Below, piece after piece: positions 1-6,312 of a stretch of DNA of 6,888 nt. A program made the position numbers and the translations under genes. This DNA is from DAOUFU01 sp034429275 (lineage in GTDB: Bacteria; Chloroflexota; Anaerolineae; Aggregatilineales; Aggregatilineaceae), in contig DAOUFU010000048.1 in NCBI GenBank assembly GCA_034429275.1, positions 1-6,888 of the forward strand, read 5' to 3'. A model generated the notes under the pieces. It did not search any database. It saw nothing but the letters and a program-made list of their open reading frames with translations, and was not told the origin of the DNA. Position 1 is the stretch's first letter. Each line of letters begins with the position of its first letter.

Positions 1-704
1 AGCTGCTGGACCGGCGTCATCCCATACCGCTCGATTGAGTTTTCGACCTGCGGCAGTGATTCAGCTACGTGTAAATGGATCGGCATGTGATGCTGCCCGG
101 CAAGGTCCACGATTCTCCGCAGAAACTCCGGCGGACAAATATAGGGTGAGTGTGGACCGAGGCAGGTATGGATGCGGCCCTCCGCGCGATTATGCCACTC
201 CATACTGAACGCAAGTTGCGCATCGGTGCCGGGACCAATCTCTTTGTCATCCCCTATGCCAAATACGCACCACGCCAGTTGGGCCTTCAGGCCGCTCTCT
301 TCAACCACCTGAGCCACTCTGTCCATGTGGAAATAGTGATCGTTGAATGCCACCGTACCGGATCGGATCATCTCGCAGGCGGCCAGGGCCGCGCCCCAGT
401 ACACATCCTCCGGTGTCAGCGCGCTCTCGGCCACCCATATTTTCTCGTTGAGCCAGCGCGGAAACGGGAGGTCCTCAGCCCAGCCACGCTCGAACGTCAT
501 CGGCACGTGGCTGTGCGCATTAAAAAAGCCCGGCAGCGCCACTTTATGGCGACCGTCAATCACATCGTCGGCCTGCGTGTCCTCTGGAACCGTCCCGATA
601 CGTGCGATCCGTCCTCCCTCGATTAACAGGTCCACATCGCGCAGGATTGTTCCGGCTGCATCCAGTGTCACCACATCCACATGCCTGATCCACAGACGGC
701 TCAT
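1..704 (-). CDS. MtaD-like amidohydrolase, N-terminal part (runs off left edge)
   Basis: This is the first 234 codons of a metal-dependent hydrolase of the amidohydrolase superfamily, in the TRZ/ATZ/MtaD group. Members deaminate or dechlorinate ring substrates; MtaD converts S-adenosylhomocysteine or methylthioadenosine to inosyl products. Seen: a small beta-rich N-terminal part (about residues 1-57), then PGFFNAHSHVPM with the metal-binding pair H64/H66, GPHSPY with H185 (substrate side), and HLHVAES with H212 (metal) and E215 (catalytic). The later His and Asp of the family would lie beyond the window. The start at 704 has GGAGGG at 714-709, five bases or so upstream. An in-frame ATG at 716-714 overlaps that site and is less likely. 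The gene is divergent from cysS. The family is confident; the exact substrate cannot be told from this half, and other deaminases of the group remain possible. Confidence 0.88.
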   Translation of the reverse strand, partial: MSRLWIRHVDVVTLDAAGTILRDVDLLIEGGRIARIGTVPEDTQADDVIDGRHKVALPGFFNAHSHVPMTFERGWAEDLPFPRWLNEKIWVAESALTPEDVYWGAALAACEMIRSGTVAFNDHYFHMDRVAQVVEESGLKAQLAWCVFGIGDDKEIGPGTDAQLAFSMEWHNRAEGRIHTCLGPHSPYICPPEFLRRIVDLAGQHHMPIHLHVAESLPQVENSIERYGMTPVQQ

Positions 705-754
705 CGTTCCCTCCATAAGCGAGCGCACAGCATACCTTCTGGCCTGACACCTGC

Positions 755-783
755 ATTGTACTGGCAACCGCTGGCCATCACAA
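755..783 (-). promoter_or_regulatory. sigma70-type promoter for the amidohydrolase gene
   Basis: On the minus strand, TTGTGA (783-778, 4/6 match to the -35 consensus) lies exactly 17 bp from TACAAT (760-755, 5/6 match to the -10). Transcription would start near 748, giving a leader of about 44 nt before the start at 704. The spacing and position support it; no experiment does. Confidence 0.5.
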
Positions 784-807
784 TACATCTGCGCAGAACT
801 CGCCCTC

Positions 808-836
808 TTAACGGATGAGAGGCTTTGCGCTACAAT
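808..836 (+). promoter_or_regulatory. sigma70-type promoter for cysS
   Basis: TTAACG (808-813, 4/6) and TACAAT (831-836, 5/6) are separated by 17 bp. Transcription would start near 843, about 38 nt before the cysS start. It sits back to back with the minus-strand promoter at 755-783, so the 705-880 gap is a compact divergent promoter region. I saw no T-box leader or other riboswitch in the short 5' leader. Confidence 0.5.
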
Positions 837-880
837 CAAGGAGATTGATTGCGCCGGATGAATGATCTGGGGAAATGCTA

Positions 881-2350
881 ATGGCACTCACCATCTATAA
901 CGTGCTGCGCCGCGAGAAAATGCCGTTTGAGCCGCTTCACGAAGGCAAAGTCAATATGTATGTCTGCGGCCCGACGGTATATGACCATGCCCATGTAGGC
1001 CACGCCAAGACTTACATCTCGTTCGATGTTGTCGTGCGCTATCTGCGATTCAGCGGCTACGATGTGCTCTACGTTCAGAACCTGACCGATGTGGGCCACC
1101 TGCTAGATTCCGGCGAGGATCGCATTCTCAAAAAAGCACGCCAGTCGCAGGCGGTGCCGATGCAAATCGTTGAAACCTACGCGCGCAGCTATTTTGAAGA
1201 CATGGATGCGCTTGGAGTCACGCGCCCTGATATCAGCCCCCGCGCCAGTGGCCATGTCCCCGAACAGATCAGGATGATCGAAACCTTGATCGCCAAAGGC
1301 CATGCCTATGTAACCGACCAGGGCAACGTGTACTTCGACGTCCACAGTTTTCCGGACTATGGCAAGCTCTCAAACCGCCAGTTAGCCGAACAGGAAGCCG
1401 GCTCGCGCGAGGACATTCGCGACGATAAGCGCAACCCGGAGGACTTCGCCCTGTGGAAGCACGCCGATCCAGAACATATCTTGCGATGGGACAGCCCGTG
1501 GGGTGTAGGATACCCAGGCTGGCACATCGAATGCTCGGCGATGGCGCAGAAATACCTGGGCGATACCTTCGACATTCACGGCGGCGGCGTGGATAACATC
1601 TTTCCGCATAACGAATGCGAGATCGCACAAAGCGAGGCGGCCAATGGGGTCGAGTTTGCCCGCTACTGGATGCTGGTTGGCAGCCTGACGGTACCCGACG
1701 AATTCGGCATCCCGGTCAAGATGTCAAAAAGCCTGGGCAACTTCTACACCGTCAAAGATGCCCTCAAGCTTCACCGGCCCGAAGTGCTGCGCACGTTTAT
1801 TTTGGGCGGCCACTACCGTAACCCGATCGTGTTTAGCCTGGATGCACTCGAAGCCGCCAGCAAAGGCTGGGAACGATTGTATGGCGCAGTCAGGCTCACG
1901 CGCGAAAAGATGCGCACTGCCCCGCCTGGCGATGCAGGGAACGCTTTCCAGGAGGTTCTGGACCGGACCCGGCAGCAGTTCATCGCCGCAATGGATGATG
2001 ACTTCAACGCACCCGGCGCACTGGCCGCGCTCTATGATCTCACGCGCGAGGTCAATATCTTGCTCAATAGCGGCCAGGAAGTCGGCCAAAACGTGCTTTC
2101 CGCCATTGATGCCACCTATCGCAGCCTGGGCGGGGATGTGCTGGGTATCGTGCCCGAAGATATTGCCGCCGGCGTCGATGCGGCGGCTGCCGAACGCCAG
2201 GATGGACTGATCCGTTTGCTGATCGATATGCGTGCCCAGGCGCGCGCTGCCAGGGATTTCGCCACCGCCGACCGCATCCGCAATGAGCTGGCAGCGTTGG
2301 GGATCACCCTGGAAGATCGCCCCGATGGGACCATCTGGCGCTTGGAATGA
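881..2350 (+). CDS. cysS: Cysteinyl-tRNA synthetase (CysRS)
   Basis: A cytoplasmic class I aminoacyl-tRNA synthetase that charges tRNA-Cys with cysteine using ATP. Seen in the 489-residue product: CGPTVYD with C29 (zinc ligand), HVGH at 38-41 (the HIGH signature), GWHIECSAM with C218 (zinc), FPHNECEIAQ with H243 and E247 (zinc), and KMSKS at 280-284 (ATP-binding loop). The C-terminal helical DALR-type domain ends in the usual RDFATADRIRNEL stretch and a terminal GTxWR-like motif. All four zinc ligands and both signatures are present, and the length is normal for the family. The start at 881 is preferred over the in-frame ATG at 875: GGGGA at 869-873 is 7 nt from 881 but nearly touches 875. 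rlmB follows after 80 nt, a neighbour relation also known from Firmicutes. Confidence 0.98.
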   Translation: MALTIYNVLRREKMPFEPLHEGKVNMYVCGPTVYDHAHVGHAKTYISFDVVVRYLRFSGYDVLYVQNLTDVGHLLDSGEDRILKKARQSQAVPMQIVETYARSYFEDMDALGVTRPDISPRASGHVPEQIRMIETLIAKGHAYVTDQGNVYFDVHSFPDYGKLSNRQLAEQEAGSREDIRDDKRNPEDFALWKHADPEHILRWDSPWGVGYPGWHIECSAMAQKYLGDTFDIHGGGVDNIFPHNECEIAQSEAANGVEFARYWMLVGSLTVPDEFGIPVKMSKSLGNFYTVKDALKLHRPEVLRTFILGGHYRNPIVFSLDALEAASKGWERLYGAVRLTREKMRTAPPGDAGNAFQEVLDRTRQQFIAAMDDDFNAPGALAALYDLTREVNILLNSGQEVGQNVLSAIDATYRSLGGDVLGIVPEDIAAGVDAAAAERQDGLIRLLIDMRAQARAARDFATADRIRNELAALGITLEDRPDGTIWRLE

Positions 2351-2376
2351 GTTTGCCTTAGCTGTGGATTCTGACC

Positions 2377-2407
2377 GGTGCGCGGCGGCGTGGCTCTGCC
2401 GCGCACC
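2377..2407 (+). other. strong GC-rich hairpin between cysS and rlmB
   Basis: GGTGCGCGG (2377-2385) is perfectly complementary to CCGCGCACC (2399-2407). The stem continues inward through C2386-G2398, a G-U pair and G2388-C2396, leaving a 7-nt loop. No T-run follows, so it is not a classical intrinsic terminator. It ends 11 nt before the rlmB Shine-Dalgarno sequence (GGGGA at 2419-2423). It may protect the cysS 3' end, cause partial termination, or set the cysS:rlmB ratio; those roles are inference. Confidence 0.5.
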
Positions 2408-2430
2408 CCTATCAATCTGGGGACAGACGT

Positions 2431-3195
2431 ATGGCCGAATACCTGTATGGGCGCTGGGCGGTGCTGGAGAGTCTGCGTGCCAAGCGCCGCCAGTTTGAGC
2501 AGCTTTTGCTGGCCGAAGGAATCGACGAAAAAGGTGTGGTCGAGGCACTGGCTACCGAGGCTGGGCAGAACGGGGTGCCGGTCCGACGTGTACCTCGCCG
2601 CGTGATCGACGATCTCGCCAAAGGAGCCAACCATCAGGGCGTAGCGCTGCGGGTCGGCCCTTATCCCTATGTCACTTTGGAGCAAATCCTGGTCCGGGCA
2701 TTCGAACGCGAAGAGCGTCCATTCATTCTGGTGCTCGATCTGCTCAAGGACCCGCAGAATGTCGGTGCACTGCTGCGGGTAGCCGATGCCGTAGGGATAC
2801 ATGGCGTGGTCCTGCAAGAGCGGCGGGCCGTCGAGATTACCCCCGCCGTAGTTAATGCGTCCTCCGGGGCAGCCGAGCATTTGCCCGTCGCGCTGGAAAC
2901 TAACCTCGTCACCGCACTGCGGCGCTTCAAAGAAGATGACATCTGGATCGCCGGTTTGGATATCGGCCCAGACACGTCCACGATGGATCGTGTTGATCTC
3001 AACCGTGCGCTGGCGCTGGTTATGGGCAGCGAAAGCGACGGTTTGCGCCGCCTGGTCCGCGAGACGTGCGATTTTCGGATCACGCTGCCGATGCGCGGTC
3101 ATGTCCAAAGCCTGAATGTGGCTACTGCCGGGTCGATCGCGCTCTATGCCGCCTGGCAGGCGCGCGGTTGGCAGGGGTGGACACCGCCGGCTTGA
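2431..3195 (+). CDS. rlmB: 23S rRNA (guanosine-2'-O-)-methyltransferase RlmB, SpoU/TrmH family
   Basis: A SAM-dependent ribose 2'-O-methyltransferase of the SPOUT class. RlmB methylates a guanosine in the peptidyl-transferase region of 23S rRNA (G2251 in E. coli). Seen in 254 residues: an N-terminal substrate-binding domain (about 1-75) opening with the family-typical EYLYGRWAVLESL, then the knotted catalytic domain. Its motifs are 1 (DPQNVGALLRVADAVG; N110, R116), 2 (MGSESDGL, 198-205; E201, G204) and 3 (LPMRGHVQSLNVATAG; S227, N229). The length is normal. The start is set by GGGGA at 2419-2423, 7 nt upstream. The mini-RNase III gene (mrnC) that separates cysS and rlmB in Bacillus is absent. 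A TrmH tRNA methyltransferase is the main alternative, but the N-terminal domain and the cysS linkage favour RlmB. Confidence 0.92.
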   Translation: MAEYLYGRWAVLESLRAKRRQFEQLLLAEGIDEKGVVEALATEAGQNGVPVRRVPRRVIDDLAKGANHQGVALRVGPYPYVTLEQILVRAFEREERPFILVLDLLKDPQNVGALLRVADAVGIHGVVLQERRAVEITPAVVNASSGAAEHLPVALETNLVTALRRFKEDDIWIAGLDIGPDTSTMDRVDLNRALALVMGSESDGLRRLVRETCDFRITLPMRGHVQSLNVATAGSIALYAAWQARGWQGWTPPA

Positions 3196-3199
3196 TTCT

Positions 3200-3248
3200 C
3201 CCACGCGGAACCAGAGGCGATCCTGCGCTCTGCATTTGCTCGCGTGGG
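3200..3248 (+). repeat. inverted repeat just after rlmB
   Basis: CCCACGCG (3200-3207) and CGCGTGGG (3241-3248) are a perfect 8-bp inverted repeat around a 33-nt interior. The interior can itself fold: AGAG-G-CG near 3213-3219 pairs with CGCTCT at 3225-3230, with one bulged base. It begins 5 nt after the rlmB stop. It could form the 3' end of the cysS-rlmB message, but it lacks a U-tract. Confidence 0.4.
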
Positions 3249-3271
3249 GTACGAAATCGGGTGTATACTAT

Positions 3272-3397
3272 AGATAGAAGCCTATCTTCCCGGCTCATCT
3301 GGAACCAACACTCTCTGATTAGGGCAATCATAACCGTCTGTGACGGCCAGCCCACCTGGATTATCAGGTTCAGACATAACCAGGAAGGGGGCTTCTT
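3272..3397 (+). other. non-coding stretch with five successive small hairpins (candidate structured RNA)
   Basis: No convincing gene lies between 3196 and 3618. Within it are five non-overlapping stem-loops in a row: AGATAG/CTATCT (3272-3287, 4-nt loop), TGATT/AATCA (3316-3330), CCGTC/GACGG (3334-3346, 3-nt loop), ACCTG/CAGGT (3354-3369) and AGGAAG/CTTCTT (3382-3397, GGGG loop, one G-U pair). The last is followed by TCTTGTT, a poor U-rich tail. A possible -10 box, TATACT (3264-3269), lies just upstream but has no recognisable -35. It could be a small RNA, an upstream leader or chance. I could not match it to 6S, SRP RNA, tmRNA, T-box or a known riboswitch. Confidence 0.28.
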
Positions 3398-3456
3398 TCT
3401 TGTTCGCACCTGGAGTGAATCCGTACCCCACGCGTAGGCCAAACGCCCGTGTCCTT

Positions 3457-3490
3457 CCCGCGCGATTCTTTGACAGCCGACCCGCGCGAT
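3457..3490 (+). repeat. 10-bp direct repeat around the -35 of the TPR operon promoter (candidate operator)
   Basis: CCCGCGCGAT occurs at 3457-3466 and again at 3481-3490, a 24-bp period. The first copy is just upstream of the -35 box and the second fills the spacer between -35 and -10. A partial inverted copy, CGCGCGG, is at 3508-3514 near the expected transcription start. The placement fits a repressor site, but no regulator is identified. Confidence 0.4.
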
Positions 3491-3498
3491 GTTACCAT
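3470..3498 (+). promoter_or_regulatory. extended -10 sigma70 promoter of the TPR operon
   Basis: A perfect -35 box, TTGACA (3470-3475), lies 17 bp from TACCAT (3493-3498, 4/6). TGT at 3490-3492 forms a TGn extended -10. Transcription would start near 3505, giving a leader of about 114 nt before the first TPR gene. The groES promoter in this window has the same build. Confidence 0.7.
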
Positions 3499-3546
3499 CC
3501 ATCTCGACGCGCGGACAATCGATCAGCAGGCATAGGGACAACAGCC

Positions 3547-3576
3547 AACCGGGGGGTGACTCGCCGGTTTTTGTTT
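3547..3576 (+). terminator. terminator-like hairpin in the leader of the TPR operon (possible attenuator)
   Basis: AACCGG (3547-3552) pairs with CCGGTT (3564-3569) around an 11-nt loop and runs into TTTTTGTTT (3568-3576). It lies downstream of the promoter and 42 nt before the start codon at 3619. It would therefore act as a leader attenuator, or end a short RNA of about 70 nt. The six-pair stem is short for a strong terminator. The 3' arm has a second complementary partner at the ribosome-binding site (3609-3618). Confidence 0.4.
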
Positions 3577-3618
3577 GCTGACCGGTGAATGTCTCTCGTG
3601 CAGGACGGAGGAACCGGC

Positions 3619-4896
3619 ATGTATATTCGCCGCGATAGGTCAAATCTACATTTCGGACGCCAGGCCCGTCGGGGGATCAGCCGGTCGCTGTTGGTAGTGT
3701 GGGCAGTCACCATTCTGTTTGTCCTGGGCGTTCTCTGGAAGTTCGACAGCGTTCAGTCGTGGGCACTGGCCGGGCTGGGCGCAGAACCCACTGCCACGAT
3801 GGACCCTGTCTCCCGCGCGCAGCTTGGCGAACGGGCCTACCTCTCTGGTGATATCGAAAAAGCCATTCAACAGTATGGTGAGGCTCTCCGCATTGCCCCC
3901 AACAATATGGATATTCGCTTTGAGTATGGCCGGATGTTGATCTATCGCAGTTATTCCGGGCGCAGCTACGCCTATCGTGCCCAGGAAGCCTTACAGGTGG
4001 CCCAGGAAGCCGTCGAAATGGCCCCGGAAGACCCGCGTGCCCAGGCGTTGTTATGCAGCGCCCTGGTAGCCAATAATCGCGCCGAAGAGGCAATCCAGGC
4101 CGGGCTGCGCGCGGTCGAGCTGGCCCCTAATTTCTCCGAAGCACACGCTTATCTGGCGATGGCCTACTATTGGGCCGGGCGCTGGAATTCCGCTTTGCCC
4201 GCAGCGAACAAGGCCGTTGAGCTGAATGATATGAGCCTCGACGCCCACCGGGCGCTGGCTCTTGCCCTGGCCTTCATCGGCGAATACGATGCCGCCATTC
4301 AGCAGTTCGAACGCGCGATTCAGATTCACCCGCGTTTCGATGTGCTGTATTTCGAAGTGGCCCAGTATTACATCGCCAAGAACAACTACGATGCGGCGAT
4401 CCTGTCCTATGACCGCGTGCTCTCTATGGAGCCAGATAACGTCAAAGCATACACCCGCAAATGTGAGCTGTATACGCGTATGCGCGAAGACTCCCTGGCG
4501 CAAGAAGCCTGCGAGCAAGCAATCCAGTTGGACAATTCCTACCCCGAAGCCTACCGGCAATTGGGCATGGTAAAGTACATGCGCCGCAACTACGAGGGCG
4601 CAATTGAAGATTTCCAACGCTGCAACGCCATCCAAAACGAGCAGAATATCCCGTTGGCCAGCCAGGAAATCGAGTGCTATTACATTCAAGGACTGGCCTG
4701 GGCGCTGCTTGCACGCTGTGATGAAGCCTGGCCTGTGCTGCAGAGTGCCCTACAAATGAACCCCGACGAGGGAATCAAAGGGCTGATCAATAAGGGGCTG
4801 ATGTCCTGCGTCAATGCTGGAGACCGCGACATTAGCGAAATCCCGACAGCCATTCCGCCGACTCCGGTTCCCCCGGAACCGATTGGCGTATTCTAG
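3619..4896 (+). CDS. membrane-anchored TPR protein, first of a tandem paralogous pair
   Basis: I recognise no named family. Seen in 425 residues: a basic N-tail (1-22, many Arg), one hydrophobic helix (about 23-40, then K41), then about nine 34-residue TPRs from about 63 to 396. Repeat 2 is enlarged to about 42 residues. A short Pro-rich tail (PTAIPPTPVPPEP) ends the protein. By the positive-inside rule the TPR domain lies outside the cytoplasm and acts as a protein-binding scaffold; the partner is unknown. It has seven Cys: 146, 282/298 (TPR positions 8 and 24), 335/353, and 367/397; the last six pair well by geometry. The start at 3619 has GGAGGAA at 3607-3613 and matches the MY(I/L)R start of the downstream paralogue. 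The in-frame ATG at 3589 would add ten residues and has a weaker site. It is the first gene of an operon with the next TPR gene. Confidence 0.85.
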   Translation: MYIRRDRSNLHFGRQARRGISRSLLVVWAVTILFVLGVLWKFDSVQSWALAGLGAEPTATMDPVSRAQLGERAYLSGDIEKAIQQYGEALRIAPNNMDIRFEYGRMLIYRSYSGRSYAYRAQEALQVAQEAVEMAPEDPRAQALLCSALVANNRAEEAIQAGLRAVELAPNFSEAHAYLAMAYYWAGRWNSALPAANKAVELNDMSLDAHRALALALAFIGEYDAAIQQFERAIQIHPRFDVLYFEVAQYYIAKNNYDAAILSYDRVLSMEPDNVKAYTRKCELYTRMREDSLAQEACEQAIQLDNSYPEAYRQLGMVKYMRRNYEGAIEDFQRCNAIQNEQNIPLASQEIECYYIQGLAWALLARCDEAWPVLQSALQMNPDEGIKGLINKGLMSCVNAGDRDISEIPTAIPPTPVPPEPIGVF

Positions 4897-4907
4897 GGAG
4901 CCGTTGT

Positions 4908-6218
4908 ATGTATCTTCGCACTCCCAAACGCTACCGTCCCGGTCGCCGGCGTCAACTTCGTTTGTTCTCCGCTCGCTCAGTCTTGATGCTGGTTGTGATC
5001 GGTGCGCTCGCCTATGGAGGCGCGGTAATCTGGGTGAATCAACAGCAGGTGCGCGATCGCGTGCTGCCTGAGCTTGAGGATATTGCCGAGGCCGTTCAGA
5101 CGCAGGTCGCGCCCAGGCCTACCCCTACCCCCACTCCGGATATCATCACTGCTCAAACACGCTGTAACAATGCGCGTGCTGTGGGTACACTCGACAAGAT
5201 CATCACCGACTGCCGCGAATTGGCCGAAAGCCAACCGAACGATGTGTCTCTTCAGTTTGAGATGGCGCATCTGATGGTTCTGGCCTCCAACTTTGGCCGC
5301 GACGCCCAGATGATGGACGATGCGATGGTGTTTGCCGAACGCACCATCAACGCTAACCCAGAAGCTCCTCATGGATGGGCTATTCGTGCTCTGGTTCTCG
5401 ATTGGCAATCTGAAGAAGGAAAAGCGCTGGCATCGGCCTTACATGCACAGGCTCTTGACGACGAGTTCGCGCCCACATATGCCTTTTTGGGCAGCATCTA
5501 TTTCGACCTGGGCAAAACAGACCTGGCTCAGACCTATCTGAGGCGAGCGCGCGAACTGGACAGCGGAGGCCTTGTCATTGCCGATACGTTCCGCATTGAA
5601 GGGTGGATATACGAAAATCAGGCAGATTACGAGGCAGCTCAGCGTGCCTACCGCACTGCGCTAGACTATGCACCCAATCAGACCTACCTCTCGGCGGCTC
5701 TCGCCTCAGTCTATCTGCGACTCAACCAGCCCGATCGCGCCTTCGACGAGCTGGAGCGCGCACTAGAGCGCAATCCCGAAGACCCGCTCGTTCTGTTCTC
5801 GCTGGGCCGCGCCTATGTAAACACAGGCAATCCTCAACGCGGCGAGGAATATTACCGCCGCTGTCTCGACTATGACGCCAACAATGCCTTGTGCCTATCC
5901 TATCTTGGCGGGCTTCAACACAGCGTGGGAGACTACGCCAGCGCCACAAATACATTAGAGCGTGCACTTCAATTAGGATCAGATGATCTGTGGGATTATT
6001 ACCAGTTGGGGCACTCATACGCTGCGTTAGGCCAATGCCCCCAGGGACTGAACTACCTGCGCGAAGGATACCGGAAGGCCACCACCGCCAGGCAGCGCGA
6101 CGAGACTCTGATCGATTTTCTGGCCGATCAACTTGCCGCCTGTGGGGATATCACCACTCCGCTTGAAAACCCACCCTCGCCGGAAGCAACCGAGGTCGAA
6201 TCCGTCGATAATTTCTAA
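4908..6218 (+). CDS. membrane-anchored TPR protein, second of a tandem paralogous pair
   Basis: A 436-residue relative of the preceding product, of unknown function. Seen: a very basic tail (1-23, with RRR at 13-15), a transmembrane helix (about 24-43), a juxtamembrane stretch, a Thr-Pro linker (PTPTPTP, 71-77) typical of surface-exposed proteins, then about nine TPRs to about 400 and an acidic tail. Repeat 2 is enlarged to about 42 residues, as in the first protein. All six Cys form plausible pairs: 86/102, 319/329 and 377/412. No catalytic motif is seen. Its Shine-Dalgarno AGGGAG (4895-4900) overlaps the TAG of the upstream gene and the gap is only 11 nt, which points to translational coupling and co-production. 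No clear terminator follows before the groES operator region. It could assemble with its paralogue at the membrane; that is inference. Confidence 0.85.
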   Translation: MYLRTPKRYRPGRRRQLRLFSARSVLMLVVIGALAYGGAVIWVNQQQVRDRVLPELEDIAEAVQTQVAPRPTPTPTPDIITAQTRCNNARAVGTLDKIITDCRELAESQPNDVSLQFEMAHLMVLASNFGRDAQMMDDAMVFAERTINANPEAPHGWAIRALVLDWQSEEGKALASALHAQALDDEFAPTYAFLGSIYFDLGKTDLAQTYLRRARELDSGGLVIADTFRIEGWIYENQADYEAAQRAYRTALDYAPNQTYLSAALASVYLRLNQPDRAFDELERALERNPEDPLVLFSLGRAYVNTGNPQRGEEYYRRCLDYDANNALCLSYLGGLQHSVGDYASATNTLERALQLGSDDLWDYYQLGHSYAALGQCPQGLNYLREGYRKATTARQRDETLIDFLADQLAACGDITTPLENPPSPEATEVESVDNF

Positions 6219-6239
6219 CACATTTCTAATTCCCCTCTT

Positions 6240-6266
6240 TTAGCAAACTTACGCTTTGAGTGCTAA
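6240..6266 (+). promoter_or_regulatory. CIRCE operator, upstream copy (HrcA site)
   Basis: TTAGCAAAC (6240-6248), a 9-nt spacer, and GAGTGCTAA (6258-6266). The right arm is a perfect CIRCE half and the left arm matches 7 of 9 positions of TTAGCACTC. It lies just upstream of the groES -35 box. HrcA, the heat-shock repressor, binds CIRCE; this copy is probably weaker than the downstream one. Confidence 0.72.
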
Positions 6267-6273
6267 TTTATGC

Positions 6274-6302
6274 TTGACAGTCCCGCATAGGGTTGCTAAG
6301 AT
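6274..6302 (+). promoter_or_regulatory. groESL promoter (sigma70, extended -10)
   Basis: A perfect TTGACA (6274-6279) lies 17 bp from TAAGAT (6297-6302), with TGC at 6294-6296 giving an extended -10. Transcription would start near 6309, immediately before the downstream CIRCE. This gives a vegetative promoter repressed by HrcA, rather than an alternative sigma factor for heat shock. Confidence 0.75.
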
Positions 6303-6312
6303 GGAGCACGAA

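Noticed and set aside
150..747. Two plus-strand open frames over the amidohydrolase region
   Set aside because: The minus strand encodes the metal and catalytic motifs of an amidohydrolase without interruption, so these are antisense shadows.
1724..2548. Minus-strand open frame (274 codons) opposite the cysS 3' half
   Set aside because: It is a shadow of the cysS reading frame in GC-rich DNA, with no recognisable motif or ribosome site.
2116..3204. Long open frame on the minus strand (362 codons) opposite the cysS end and rlmB
   Set aside because: It lies fully antisense to two clearly conserved genes, and its translation shows low-complexity Arg/Ser/Pro-rich stretches with no domain.
3354..3413. 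Possible SRP RNA or tRNA because of CCAGG, GGTTC and CCTGG stretches
   Set aside because: The conserved SRP GGAAGGAAGCAGC-type loop is absent, and no tRNA T-loop GTTCRA with a matching acceptor stem could be found.
3340..3588. Small plus-strand open frame (82 codons) in the intergenic stretch
   Set aside because: It has no ribosome site, runs across a near-consensus promoter and a terminator-like hairpin, and its composition is Arg/Pro-rich without any motif.
4879..6218. C-terminal phenylalanine on both TPR proteins as an outer-membrane barrel signal
   Set aside because: Both proteins are all-helical TPR solenoids with an N-terminal membrane anchor, and the last residues (GVF, DNF) lack the alternating beta-signal pattern.
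6240..6270. Upstream inverted repeat read as the terminator of the TPR operon
   Set aside because: The arms and the 9-nt spacer match CIRCE far better than a terminator, and only three Ts follow. A minor secondary role in termination is not excluded.
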